Shown in pieces: positions 21,524 through 34,658 of a stretch of DNA of 64,000 nt. The notes under the pieces were generated by a model. The model saw only the letters and a list, made by a program, of their open reading frames with translations. It did no database searches and had not been told where the DNA came from. The DNA is taken from NCBI GenBank assembly GCA_963971535.1, contig OZ020589.1, forward strand, positions 55,681,743-55,745,742, written 5' to 3'. Numbering within the stretch: the stretch's first letter is position 1; every line of letters starts with the position of its first letter. The DNA is from Notolepis coatsorum (lineage: Eukaryota; Chordata; Actinopteri; Aulopiformes; Paralepididae). The translations under genes and the position numbers were made by a program.

Positions 21524-24500
21524 ATGGCTAGTTTGAATATAATGGTATGGAACACCGGTGGGATAAACAAACAACACAAGCGCAAAAGCGTGCTCACACT
21601 GATGAAAAAAGAACATGTGGACGTGGCTCTATTAAGCGAAACGCACATTTTAGAGGGAGACATAAATACGTTAGCGGATAACATATACCATAATATTAGT
21701 CACTCTTCTTTTGCTACGAGAACTAGAGGGGTAGCCATAGTCGTCAGACGCAAATTAAATATCGAATTGAAAGGGGTATGGTCGGATGCTGAGGGGCGCA
21801 TAACTATAGCTAGGATTATACACAATAACAGGAAAATTGCATTGGCAGCGGTATATGCCCCGAATTTGTACGAAGTGGGTTTCTTCACTTCACTAACAGG
21901 AGAAATGTTAAACCATCCCGAGTACTCATATATAATAGGTGCGGATTTTAATGCCATTTGGAACCCAAGGATGGACAAAACTTACCTTTCCTTCTCCAGC
22001 GAACAAAAGAATTCATCTAAAGCATTAAAAGATTGGTCGAAATCAACAGGAGTAACTGATTTATGGCGTTCACTTAACCCCATGACCCGCAAGTACTCCT
22101 GTCGTTCGGCGAGACACAACACACTATCCAGAATTGATTACGTCTTTGCATCCCCGAGAATATTTGATAAATATGAAGTGGAAATGACACCCAATGCGCT
22201 ATCAGATCACTGCTACTTAATCCTGAAAGCAACATTTGGTACACTATCTGCCCGGGCCCCAAGATGGCGTTTTAATTCGATGCTGCTTAACAACAAGGAA
22301 TTCATTACACAAATTAAAGAAGCTCTCACAGTATTCCTACGGGATAATGCTAACTCGGTGCAAGATCCCAGAATATTATGGATGTCGGTAAAGAATATGA
22401 TCAAGGATTTCTCGGATAGATTTACCTCCATATTGCGCAAAAATCAAAACACAAAACTGTCTGAAATGGAAACGCTTTACTCAACGCTTTTTAATTCTTT
22501 AAAATACAACAACTCTACTAGACTAGATAACCAAGTTAACATTCTAAAGACAGAGATCAAAGCAATGTACAGACAAAAATCGGAATTGCAAATACGCAGC
22601 ACAAGACAACAGCAGTACTTCCAAGGTTCTAAACCTAGTCACCTATTAGCCATGCGACTAAGAATTAATGCAAAATTTGCAGATATAACTGCCATTAGGA
22701 AACAACAAGCTCTAGTAACAGAACCCAAAATAATAAACGATACATTCAAAGAATTCTACTCCGATTTATATAACTCAGAAACGACCTTTGATCAAGACAA
22801 ATTAGACACATATCTTAATCAAATTACTCTCCCTAAACTTACGGAGGAAGACGCTAAACAGTTAGAAGTACCGATCACATTAGAAGAACTCAAGAAGGCC
22901 ATATCCGGAATGAAAAACGGCAAAGCTCCGGGAATTGACGGTATCCCATCAGAAATGTACATTTCTTGCTGGGACATATTTGGACCCTTATTACTAAATA
23001 TGATCTTATACTCAGTCAAAGAGGGAAGCTTCATTGAACACCAAAATACCGCACTCATTTCAGTTCTTCACAAAAAAGACAAAGACCCCACTGAGTGCGG
23101 TAGTTACCGTCCTTTAAGCCTCCTCGGAACCGATGTCAAACTGTACTCTAAGATATTAGCCATCAGATTGCAAAAGCATATGACGTCTTTAGTTCATCCG
23201 GACCAAACAGGCTTCATAAAAGGTCGCCTGATCAATGATAACATAAGGCGAATACTGCACGTACTAGATACAGACAAAGAGGACATCACACCTAAGGCGA
23301 TACTATCCCTGGATGCTATGAAAGCATTTGACAGGTTGGAATGGTCGTTTCTATGGGCAGTATTGGAAAGGATGGGGTTAGGAAAAGGTTTCATTGATAT
23401 GATTAAAGTACTATACAAAGACCCATCGGCCAGGATTACAACAGGCACATTCATCTCCGATATCTTTCCGGTATCACGCTCAGCCAGACAAGGTTGCCCT
23501 CTTAGTCCCGGACTATTCGATCTATCATTAGAACCTTTAGCACAATTTATAAGACAATCCCAACACATAGAACCAATAGTAATCAAGGGCACACATCATA
23601 AAATTAGTTTATATGCGCACGACGTAATATTGTTCATGCAAAACCCCAACAACACATTGCCGCTTATACTCAAGTTGATAGAGAACTTTGGTGATCTATC
23701 GGGATTTAAAATAAATTGGCCTAAGTCGGCTTTTCTTCCTCTTAACACCAGTGCAAAAAAAGAGACAACCCTCCCAGGTGCGATACCCATGGTCAAACAT
23801 TTCAGATGCTTGGGTGTGGAAATATTTCCCACCATAAGACAAACGGTGAAGCACAATTACACAAAAATACAGAACAAAATCAAAGACGACCTGGACAGGT
23901 GGGCAAAACTTAAAAACTCAGTACAGGCAAGGGTATCAATAGTTAAGATGGATGTATTACCAAGAATCAATTTCTTCAGCTCAATGCTTCCGTTACCTCC
24001 TCCAGAGGGCTACTGGAAAAGATTACAAACCTCCACATACAAATTTATTTGGAATAACAAACCACCTCGCATAAAAAGATCCACCGCACAGAGAAATAAA
24101 GCAGACGGTGGCATGGCAGTCCCAGATTTTTTACAATATTTTAATGCCTTCACATTAAGACCATTGAAGAAGATATGGTTTGACCCCGAGGCTTTGGTAT
24201 CTTGGAGAAAATTAGAAGAAAACATAGTAGCCCCACAGAGATTGAAAGACATAGCATACACTAAACTTTCAATCAAGCATTGTGAGCGAGAATTTGGCCC
24301 AATAATTACCCATGCAATCAGGACATGGCGGGAAACACAAAGGAAATTTCCTAACCCTCAAGTATGGCATAATCACACTCCCATATTCAATAACAATGCT
24401 CTCTTAATGGGAAAACGACCTATAAGATTCCCTATATGGGAAGAGAGAGGCATACACTCATTAGGGGATATTTTTAATAACAAGGGCCTCTGTAGTTATG

Positions 24501-25289
24501 TCGAAATATGCATAAAGTTTAACCTCACCGAGTCCACATGGCTTTTTTACATACAGTTACGACTTTGTATGAGATCTCACGGTGTTCCATTACTCATACC
24601 AATTGAACACCACAGATACCACAAATTTCTATGAAAGAGATACATTGGGAGGTTTTGTATCAGGTTTTTATTATCAATTACTAACGTCCTCGTATGAAAC
24701 CCTTCAACTAGACAATGTCTGGAGGAGGGATATACCAGACCTGGAAAATGACTTTGATTGGCAAGGAGCCTGGGCAAATGTCCGACTTACATCAAGGAAC
24801 CCGGATCATCAACAAATCAATCTGAACTATATTCACAGGACATACTTGACTCCTATAAGGCTGTGCAAAATGGGGCTTATACAAGACTCCAAATGCTCCC
24901 AGTGTACAAATGGGGACGAAGGAACATTTATGCACATGTATTGGGACTGCCCACCAGTTAAGGCATTCTGGAAAGATGTGTCCCAACAATTATCAATACT
25001 CGTATTTTGGAATATACCTGTACACCCCGCGGTATTGCTATTGAATGATGTTTTTGAGTTTGCAGTGAATCCACAACTAAAAAGATTGGTTTTATCGGGT
25101 ATCACAGTAGCTAAAAAACTGATCGCATCACGTTGGTTTCAACCGGAAAAAATGTGCCGGAAAGTGTGGTTTCTTACATATCTCGATGTGATATATCAAG
25201 AAATATCTACAGCAAGAATTCTGGGGCTCAATGAATCCAAAATGTCAATGTGGTTAGAAGTGGTGGAGAGAATAAAAGCTAGCCTATAA
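21524..25289 (+). pseudogene. L1 ORF2, one frameshift and dead RT motif
   Basis: Endonuclease plus reverse transcriptase that would copy the element. Endonuclease, about residues 1-235: VWNTGGI, LLSETHI (Glu39), GADFNAIW, SRIDYVF, LSDHCYL. Reverse transcriptase: GKAPGIDGIPSEMY, YRPLSLLGTDVKLYSK (about 525), SLDAMKAFDRLEW (about 595), RQGCPLSPGLF (about 655), then YAHDVILF at about 697, where both other copies have YADD: catalytic Asp to His at 23618-23620. A 2-base loss near 24627 stops the frame at 24634; the rest continues in the next frame to 25289, with CSQCTNGDEGTFMHMYWDC as a C-terminal CCHC. So it is a recent but disabled copy. Confidence 0.92.
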
Positions 25290-25814
25290 TGGTAGTGTCT
25301 GGTTAGGAGTGAGGGATAATGGAGGTACTATCCAAGAGGGGGTCCGGGAGGGGGGGGTTTGAGCTGGAGCATATGTGTGTAGGGTTTTAGAAAATGGGTA
25401 TTAGGGGTATATTATATATTAACATTTATATAATTGTAACTTCGCTGGATATACACTGTATACGGTTAAAATGTTATTATTGACTATTTTTGTTTTATCC
25501 TGTTTCTGTACTTGCATATATTTTAACCACCTTTACTGAAAGTTTCATTATACATTGTGTGTTGAGTACTGACTTTTAATAAGTTTTGTTTTGCAATAAT
25601 AAAAAAAAAAAAAAAGAAAAAAAAAAGAAAGCTATTAAAATAGTCTTTGAATCTAAGTACTTTCTTTGTGTTGATTTTACATTAATTCCATGATTTACTC
25701 AAGTAAATATCTGTTACAAGCTTCGGTCTTAAGTAGAAAAATTCTATTTTTAATGTAGATTAATTACAGAAAATTGTGAGATTAATTAGTTAATTATTTT
25801 TTATCTATTGACAG

Positions 25815-25946
<132 letters not shown>

Positions 25947-26149
25947 AAATCTCCCCCCCCCCCAAACACACAAGCAGACACCGAAGCAAGCACCCATGCC
26001 AATACGATTTTGAGTATAGAGAAAACAACTAATGACAGGAAGAATATATAATAAAACAAAAATACGATAACAAAATACAACAAGCCATCAGACCACAGTT
26101 TGTAAAGGGAGCCCATATGGGAAATATTGGTGATCTAGGAGATGAGATT

Positions 26150-27280
26150 TCAGTGCTCTTTGAACTTCAGAAAATTTGGTGATTATGGGCAAACATGTCA
26201 TGAAAAAAAGGGGGAAGGGCTCTGTTTAAAGAACTATGCACAAATAAACCAGTCTGAAGATAATTCACTTGATAAATGAAGAATGACTGTTGTACACAGC
26301 TGATTATTTTTAGAGCTCGTTTCTGCAGACGGTATATGGGCTCAAGTTTGGTCTGATGAGTACTACCCCAAACTAAATTGCAGTAATTGATATATGGGTA
26401 AACCATAGAGTAATATAACATTGTGGCAACCTCAGTGCTCAGCAAGTTATGTGTTTTTCCAAGAATACCAATACTCTTGGCCATTGTTGTAGTTATGGCT
26501 GTGATATGAGGTTTCCATGATAGGGATTCATCAAGCAGAACACCAAGGAATCGTCTAGAACACACCCTAGCTATGGGGATGTCATTGATCACTACTTTTA
26601 GGAGTTGAGGAGTTAAAAATTACAGATTTGAATTTTTTTTCAAGTTTAGTGATAATTTGTTGCATTTAAACCAAATTGATAGTTTGTTTAGTTCTTAATT
26701 TAAGACCCTACTGATGGTATCAGGATCTTTATGTGAATAGAATACACTTGTGTCATCTGCAAATAAAATCTTCGACAGCCTGTCTGAGACGTTAGGGAGG
26801 TCATTGATGTTGATATATAGCAAAAATAGCAAAGGCCCAAGAATTGAACCTTGGGGCAGACTGCAAAGTAAAGGAAGCAAGGAGAATTGATCCCATTATA
26901 GGATACAGACTGATGTCTATCTTTAAGGTAACTGGTGAACCATAGCAGTGCATTGTTTTTTATTCCAAGATGTGAGAGCTTCTGTAGGAGGATATGGTGA
27001 TTGACTATCAAATGCCTTTGATAAGTCTAAAAAAATACCTATAGTGTTTTCCTTTCTGTCTTTAGCTTTGTATATTTCATTAATTAGATGTGTGATTGCC
27101 ATATATGTTGAATGTTTCTTTCTGAACCCGTACTGGTGAGTGTAAATAATATTGTGCTTATTAAGATGTTCAATTAACCTTTTATAGACAAGCTTTTCAA
27201 GTATCTTTGACAAGGCAGGTAGGATGGATATAGGTCTGTAATGGTTGAAGATGCCTGCCTTGTGAATAGACCTTTGACAC
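26150..27280 (-). pseudogene. LINE reverse transcriptase fragment
   Basis: Minus-strand non-LTR reverse transcriptase in three frames: KILEKLVYKRLIEHLNKHNI, YGFRKKHSTYMAI, FLDLSKAFDS, LPQGSILGPLLFLLYININD, LFADDTSVFYS (catalytic Asp pair kept) and RFLGVLLDESLSWKPHI, YINYCNLVWG. It belongs to the broad CR1/L2/jockey group; the exact clade is not clear. It is 5'-truncated and frameshifted near 26690-26900, and is in the sense orientation of sclt1. Confidence 0.85.
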
Positions 27281-28565
27281 TTTGCTAAAGAGCTTGTTCT
27301 TAAAAAAGGAGTACACTAAACTTTTCTGCAAAATAATTATCTTTAATTTACCACTATATGACAAGATTGTTGTTCAATTTCATGCTTGTGTGTCCAATAT
27401 TTACTGTGCTCCATTAACGCTTTTGCACAATGTACCCATTTAGTGGTCGGTACAAACTAGTTTAGCTGCGTTATCATCATCTCAAGAGTGAGGTAATAGA
27501 AATATAATCCCGCAAAACAGTGTGCACTTGTTGGAAGTACTGATACTACCGAAAGTGTGATTCGACACACTTGCGTTTTTCAAGAAACTAAATAGTTCCA
27601 TAGCATCAGCTGACCAAGAATCAGAATGACATGAATCATGGTTGTTGTATTCTGTTGTAGATGGTTGAAACCTTTGTTGCGGTGTGGTTTTAAAATGTTT
27701 TATTGTTACTGAATCCTGTGTGCTTGCCAGAAGCTGCCTGAGTAACAGACCATGGGACCAAGCAAACACTAAGCTAATGTCCATGCATGGGTTATTCTTA
27801 GGGTTGTCAATGTTATGCGTTCGTTTTGAGGAATTTGAAAACAGTAACATATACAAAAAAACAACAACACAATTAATCGCATTACTCTTTTTGACACAAA
27901 CCACCTTCCATAGCTTTGACATCCAGCAACGGTGGCTGGTGTGTTTATGTTCCTGATCATGACATGCAAACCAGGAGGATAATGAAAATGTTTTAACTCA
28001 CACCACAACAGACAGGCAACAGATTTACCCATTTCCAACACAAAACCATGGTCTTCAAGCATTTCCTATTTTCTTGAAAAATACTGTGTATTACTACACA
28101 CTGGAGCCGGTTCACAGCCAACATGTTGGAAACGGGTAACCCTTTGCCTGCATGTTGTGGTGTGGATTAAAAGAAATTTGGTCGTTTGCTGCCTGTCAAA
28201 AACGTCTCTGAGAATCCAACCAGAACTCCGACCATGGCACTCAGTCAGTAAGCTAATAGCTTTACATCGATTACATTACTAGCATTAGCAAGTATTAATT
28301 TTTCCAAATATCCAAACCATCCCTTTAAATACTAAATCCATTGTAATTTTGGTGCCCTATTGGTCGAAAACCTTTACCTTGCTCCACACTCTGCCCTGCC
28401 TAATCTGTGATGTCTAGGGGGGAAATTGCTACTTTGACACCACAGATTGGATGGGGCAGAGTGTTCCAGCAAGGTGAGTATTTTCAACAACTAGGGCACA
28501 GCAAATAGACCATTGGTGTTGTTACTCTTTAAGGCTGGTGACTTTAGGTTACTCTGAGCTCTTAC
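27281..28565. other. Intron sequence without gene
   Basis: Begins with the 125-bp block shared with 10757-10900. The rest shows no recognisable coding or repeat structure by eye. Confidence 0.5.
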
Positions 28566-28762
28566 TTAAGGCTAGTGAGTTTGGTTTCGAAGGCGTGGGC
28601 TAGGTTCTTCGCCTCCTCCTTCCAGTGATACGCGCTCCTCTGCTGAGCTGCAAGGAGGCGCATCAGATCAGCGCTGGAGCTCCGGCTTCTCTCCTCCAGC
28701 TCCTCCGCCTGCACATTCAGCCCCAGCTCCTTCACATTGTACTCCTGCTCCATCTGGGACAC
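28566..28762 (-). CDS. sclt1: sclt1 exon 11 of 13 seen
   Basis: One hundred ninety-seven bases, VSQMEQEYNVKELGLNVQ through FETKLTSL plus AA, phase 0 to 2. It matches human STMEHEFSIKERGFEVQ and LLATQQKAANRWKEETKKL (here LLAAQQRSAYHWKEEAKNL). The acceptor is CCCCCCTAG and the donor TTAA/GTAAG. It is isolated, with an 8.3 kb intron upstream and a 21.7 kb intron downstream. Confidence 0.95.
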
Positions 28763-29369
28763 CTAGGGGGGAGATAGAGAGGGTGGAGGGAGGGTTGTGT
28801 GATGTGTGCAAACCTTGTCCCTCATGGTTCGTCTATCGCTCCATCTCTGCACTCCATTGTCTCTCCCCTCTTCTCAGCGGGCTACCCCTAACACGGTTAA
28901 GCCATCTCTTGTTTTTCCTCTTGCCCTCTGTTTCTTCCCTTCATCCTGCTATTGTTCTCCGCTGGCAGTGTGGAACTACATGGCTGCCAGACGGCTCTTG
29001 CAGAGCTCATCAGTCTCTCAGCAGAGTAGTAGACACAATGCTGATGGCTAGACAGCCGAGCAGCAGACCGTGGCAACCAAGATGGAGCCGCCAGTCAAGT
29101 CAGCAGGGTCAGCTGGTGCATTAACATTGCCTGGTAGATACAGTGCATTGCTGTTGGCTGGAAGGACAGGCAGGCCCGTTGCAACTGGTTGAACTGGTTT
29201 TTGAGGGTGCTTGATAAAAAAATAAAGTGCTTGTTTGTACCAGAAATCGTTCTCTGAAATTCTGTGAGGCGTTAGTTGTTGCAGGAAGACAACACTAGTC
29301 AGCTGTGGAGCATGAGAGTGTACAGTGAAAAGTTTATTGTGTTGGAATACAGCTAACTTAGCATTATCT
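28763..29369. other. Intron 10 3' part, nothing recognised
   Basis: Ordinary intronic sequence upstream of sclt1 exon 11; it ends with the target copy ACTTAGCATTATCT (29356-29369) of the next L1. Confidence 0.5.
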
Positions 29370-31792
29370 TTTTTTTAACACATTTTTATTTTCCCTTTTT
29401 TTAACATGAAACAAGACAAACTACGTATACAGTAACAGTAATAATCAACGATAAATCACAGGACAATAACAGAAATAATAATAACAATAATGACAGTCCA
29501 GTAATTAAATCAGAATGAAAGTAGATTAAAAGACATAAAAATAATTAATACAATACATGGGCTCTTGCTCACTCTCCCCCCCCCCCCCCCCCCCCCCAGG
29601 ACCCCCACTTGGACTATACATCCACTACTTCATTCAACATCATAAAATTCCAAATTTATATGCGTTCCTTTATCTTATCCACCACAGCTACCCATACTGC
29701 TAACACCTAAAATTTGTGCAGTGGATATCTCTAGATAAATCACATCGAGATAGGTGAGAACCTTTATCCGGTTGAATCCAGCGTGACGCTATCAACTTTT
29801 TGGCAGCCGTAAGACCCGCCAAAATGAGTCTCTTTACATGAAAAGAGGTCGATAACTGAGAAACATCATTCAACAACAATACAGAAGGCAGTGTCGGTAT
29901 GGTCAGAGACTAAAATTCTGATAATTGAGTGGTGACATTTTCCCAGAAAGTCTTGACAGGAGGGCATTCCCAATACATATGCATATATGTACCAATAGCA
30001 TCGTTTGAACACAAGGAGCATCGAGAGTCCGGTCTGAGACCCATTAGGTGCAATCGTCTAGGGGTCAGGTAAGTCCTATGAACAAAGTTAATGATTAATC
30101 TGTTGGTGATCTGGGTTGCGTGATGATAGCGGAACATTTTCCCAGACTGCATCCCAATCAAAATCTACTTCCAGGTTTGGGATATCCTTCCTCCAAACCG
30201 AGTCTAGGGGAAGGACCTTATATGAGGACGTAAGTAAATGGCGATAAAAGTCAGAGATGAAGCCTCTCGACGTCTCCTTGTCATAAAATAATTTGTGAAA
30301 TCTGTGGTGCTCAAGTGGAATATCTAATGGGACTCCGTGAGCCTTCAAAGCTGCTCTTATTTATAGATAGAAGAGGTAAGTGGAACTGGTGAGGTCAAAT
30401 TTGTTGAATATATCTCGATAACTGCGGAGACCATGGTCATCGAAGATATCCCCCAATGTGTGTATGCCTTTCTTTTCCCATCCAGGGTATCTGATAGGTT
30501 GTTTTCCAATAAGGATTAAATTGTTATTAAATAGGGGAGAATGCCTGTGCCATTTATGGTGGTTAGTACACTTTTTCTGTGTGTCACGCCATATCCGGAT
30601 CACATGTGTAATAAGAGGGCCAAATCTTAAGTTGCATTGCTTAATTGATAAGTTGGTGTACACTATATCCTGCAGTCTATGTGGTGCCACTATGTTCTCC
30701 TCTAATGGTCTCCAGGATACCGCTGCTTGAGAATCAAACCAGGTGATCAGTGGTCTCAAAGAGAACGCTTTAAAGTAATAATTGAAGTCTGGAAAGGCTA
30801 AACCCCCGTCGGTTTTATTTCTCTGTGCAGTGGATATTTTTAATCGTGGACGTTTGTTGTTCCAAATACATTTATATGCAGCAGAGTGTAGTTTTTGCCA
30901 GTAACCAGCAGGGGGGGGGGGGGGGTAACGGTAACATCGAGCTGATGAAGTTAATTCTGGGCAAAACATTCATCTTAACTATTGACGCTCTGGCCTGTAA
31001 TGAGTTTTTTTATTTTGACCACCTGCCGAAGTCATTTGTGATCCTGTCTCGCAATCCGGAATAATTATACTTCACCGTTTGGTTTATAGTGGGGAATATT
31101 TCAACTCCAAGACATTTAAAGTGTTCTACCATGGGTATATTTGCTGGGAGGATGGTAGCCTTCGCAGTCACATTGAGTGGAAGGAAGGCCGATTTTGGCC
31201 AGTTTATCTTAAATCCCGATAGATTGCCAAAATCATCTATTACTTTGAGAAGATGAGGTAGGGAGGTGGCAGGGTTTTGCATGAACAAGATTACATCATC
31301 TGCATATAAGCTAATGTGATGCTGTGTGCCCTTAATTGAGATCGGTGCTATGGACTGGGATTGTCTTATGTACTGTGCTAAAGGTTCAAGGGATAGAGCA
31401 AATAGTCCGGGACTAAGAGGACAACTCTGTCTGGACGAGCGCGACACAGGGAAGAGTGGAGAGCAGAATTTACAAATCATGGCAGATGGATCTGTATATA
31501 GTACTTTGATCATATGAATGAACCCATCACCTAACCCCATCCTTCTAAGTACTGCCCATAAATAAGACCATTCCAACCTGTCAAAGGCTTTCATCGCGTC
31601 TAAGGATAATACAGCCGTAGGAGGCGCGGCATCCTTGCTGGCATCTATCACATGCAGTAACAGTCTAATATTATCCGTGATCAGGCGGCCTCTTATGAAG
31701 CCTAAAGCCTAAATGAACTAAAGATCATATGCTTTTGAAGTCGGATGGCTAGTACCTTAGCGTACAGCTTGAGATCGGTTCCAAGGAGGCTT
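29370..31792 (-). mobile_element. 5'-truncated Tx1/L1-like copy
   Basis: Target duplication ACTTAGCATTATCT at 29356-29369 and 31793-31806. The minus strand reads, in broken frames, SLDAMKAFDRLEWSYLWAVL, RQSCPLSPGLFALSLEPL, SLYADDVILFMQNP (YADD intact), WPKSAFLPLN, ISTAQRNKTDGGLAFPDF, and the CCHC CSLCSNDAIGTYMHMYWEC. It lacks the endonuclease and first RT part. It is in the sense orientation of sclt1 (intron 10). Confidence 0.93.
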
Positions 31793-32039
31793 ACTTAGCA
31801 TTATCTAAAAGATAAGAACATTGGTTCGTGTTTGTGCATTTCCAAATTGTGCCAACAACATGTCACCCACTTTGCTTAGCGTTCATATACTAGTATTGAT
31901 ACGGACATGTCGTTCCACGAGTGGAGAGACTTGCTGCAGACAGAGTGGAGGTAATGTAATTATTATTACAAATGGTAACTGACAATACATAACAAAATGC
32001 AATACAAAAACAAAAAGAATACAATACAAAACTGATTCC

Positions 32040-33200
32040 AGAGGTATGTGGCAGGGCCTCAGAACATGCCAGTGGGTCTTGGACTTCCTGACAGGAAGAC
32101 CCCAAGTGGTGAGAGAAGGTAACTGCACCTCCTCAACCATCACTCTCAACAGGGCTCCCCAGGGCTGTGTTCTGAGCCCCCTCCTCTACTCACTTTACAT
32201 GCATGACTGTGTGGCAAAGCATAACAGCAACACAATCATTAAGTTTGCTGATGACAGCTGTGGTGGGCCTGATCTCTGCAAACGATGAGAGGGCCTACCT
32301 GGGAGAGGTGGAGAACCTGGTGCTGTGATGGCAGGGGAACAGCCTCTCCCTGAATGTCAGCTAAACTAAAGAAATTATTGTGGATTTTAGGAGGTATGGG
32401 GCAAGGAACTACAGCCCCCTCGGCACCAGTCGAAAGAGTGAACAGTTTCAAGTACCTCGAAGTCCAGATATCCAAGGACTTGACATGGACCACACACATA
32501 AACAGTGTAGTGAAGAAGGCACGGCAGCGCCTCTACTTCCTAAGGAAGTTCAAAGTGAGTCAGGAGATCATAAAGCACTTCTACTCATGCACAATAGAGA
32601 ACATCCTGACTGGTAACATCACCTCCTGGTTTGGGAATAGCACTGCACATGATTACAGCAGACTGCAGAGTGGTTCCATCTGCCGAACACACAATTGGAG
32701 ATGGGCTTCCCACTCTCCAGGACATTTACTACAGGCATTGCAGGGCCAAGGCTAAGAGAATAGTCAAAGACTCTAGCCACCCAAACAACTGCGGTCAGGC
32801 AATCGCTACTGGAGTCTCATGGCCAGTACAGAGACTCAAAAGGAGCTTATATCCCCAGGCCATCAGTATGCTAAATGCGGACTCTATGTAACAAACTCAT
32901 CCATTTTACATTCATTGCACACATTCATATGCACACACTCACTTTAAACATTCAGCTTTAACATTCACTTTAAACACTTTTTAAACATTACATTTTATCT
33001 ATTTATTCCTAAAATATTTGCACTACCTCTTCTACCTCATTTTTGTAAGTTTTTTGTTTTGTATATTTTGTAGTGTTTGGTCTTTATTCTTTAACTTTTT
33101 ACTGTATGAAGCACAATACATTTCAGGAGGGTCATACAGAAGCAAGCATTTCACTATAATGTACACATTAAGCATCGGGTATATTGCTGTCCGTGGTGCG
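32040..33200 (+). pseudogene. Rex1-like LINE 3' part
   Basis: Plus-strand reverse transcriptase end: [40 protein letters not shown] (catalytic Asp pair kept), SFKYLEVQISKDLTWTTHIN, ARQRLYFLRKF, ITSWFGN, then KRSLYPQAISMLN at about 32870. Frames break near 32285 and 32690. An AT-rich 3' tail runs to about 33200. Confidence 0.85.
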
Positions 33201-33224
33201 AGACATAATAAAATTGGTAGCGTC

Positions 33225-33272
33225 CATGTGTGTGTGTGTGAGAGAGAGAGAGCGAGAGAGAGAGAGAGACTA
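33225..33272. repeat. TG then GA microsatellite
   Basis: TGTGTG followed by GAGAGA tract next to the LINE tail. Confidence 0.85.
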
Positions 33273-33429
33273 TGCGCAATAACTCGTTATTGCTAGGGCT
33301 GGGTTAAAAAAAAAAACGATTTTCCAATTCTGAATCCATCTTCATTTGAATTAGCGATTCATAAAATCCCAAGATCGATCTTAAAAAGAAGTAATTAAAA
33401 AATAAAAATAAAAAATCACCAACGCAAGA

Positions 33430-33840
33430 GACACCGGGTTCGACAGCCGTCATACTAACTCAATTGGCAGAGTTAGCGGGTGGAAGTCGATGGGTGGTAA
33501 TCTGGACATTGTGGACAGCGACTCCTACAGGTCGGTTGGGGGCGCCTACACAGCAGAGACAGGAAATGGCGGGGGTAGTGTGAGCCTCCCACACGTTACA
33601 CCTCGCCAATGAGAGTCCGCGCTGGCAGGTGAAAAGATGTGACAGGCTGCCTCCTCGTGCATCGGAGGGGACACGTGATGCAAGGCTTCTATCCTCCCTA
33701 CAACCGGCCAGTGGGGGGCATACGCGAGCAACGTTCAAGACAGGGGAGGGGAGAATTGGCACAATGGAATTGGGATGGGAGAAAAATAGAAGAAATAGGA
33801 GAAAAAAAGCGGATACATTTTTTTTATAATAATAATATAT
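33430..33840 (+). mobile_element. tRNA-derived SINE, plus copy
   Basis: The box B-like GGGTTCGA at about 33436 is all that remains of the head. The ~370-bp body (TTGGCAGAGTTAGCGGGTGG to GGGATGGGAGAAAAATAG) is shared, inverted, with 34000-34498. Confidence 0.7.
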
Positions 33841-33999
33841 ATATATATTTTTTGTATCCCCCAATTTAGTCGTTCAAATTCCCTTCCTGGTCATTGCGCA
33901 CATTGCCCCACTGTCTGTCTGGGGAGGGTGTAGACCAGGGGTCAGCAATTAAATTTGGCCTCGGGATAGGCATTTTCCATTGGTTCTCCCAGCCCATGT

Positions 34000-34498
34000 G
34001 ACCATTTTCTTTTTCTTTTTTTAATTATCTTTTCCCCCCTTCTTTTTCCGTTTTTCTCCCATCCCAATGTTAGTCGTTATGCCAATTCCCAATCCCCTTC
34101 CTGGTCGTTGCGCACTCTACCCCCTACCGTTGGTCTGGGAGGGCGGAGACTATCACATGCTTCCTCCGACACATGTGTAGCCAGCCCACCGCTTCTTTTC
34201 ACCTGGCAGCGCGGACTCTCACTGGGTGAGTGTAACGTGTGGAAGGTCACACTACCTCTCCCAGATCCTTCCCTTGCTGTGCAGGCGCCCCGACCGAACT
34301 GTAGGAGTCGCTGTTTTACAACGACCAGGACCCACCCACGCCGGCTTCCCACCTGCTAACACTGCCAATTGTGTTAGTATGGACGGTCGGCCAAGCTGGA
34401 GGCACCACAGCCGGATTCGATCCCACTGGCTCTGTGGTGGTAGACAGACGCTTAGTCCGCTGCGCTACCCGGCCGCCCCCACGTGACAATTTCTAGCA
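34000..34498 (-). mobile_element. tRNA-derived SINE, minus copy
   Basis: Minus strand starts GGGGGCGGCCGGGTAGCG with an A box (TAGCGCAGCGGACTAAG) and a B box (GGGATCGAATCC, 34413-34424), then a body and a poly-purine tail at about 34000-34060. A truncated further copy lies at about 33855-33930. Confidence 0.8.
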
Positions 34499-34658
34499 TT
34501 TACATTGGCTATAGTGACAGACATAGATAATGATTGTGGAAATACAACAAATCTACGAAACCACTTACTGAGACAACACCCAGACGTGACATATGCAAAA
34601 CTAGCCAATGTTCCAAGAAAAAGTACTTTCATGTAACTGCTTGAGAGTCAATTCTTAA

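Larger units (their letters stand above)
18921..25623 (+). mobile_element. Near full-length Tx1/L1-like LINE
   Basis: 6.7 kb with two ORFs, an A-rich tail (25600-25623) and a 16-bp target duplication AAAGAAAGCTATTAAA at 18905-18920 and 25624-25639. ORF1 and a long ORF2 with endonuclease, reverse transcriptase and a C-terminal CCHC place it in the L1 group, Tx1-like by its endonuclease text. The perfect target copies suggest a young insertion. It lies antisense to sclt1. Two truncated relatives are at 29370-31792 and 53735-56510. Confidence 0.92.

Noticed and set aside
32040..32890. Host gene with RT-like domain
   Set aside because: Frame-broken and ends in a typical LINE tail.
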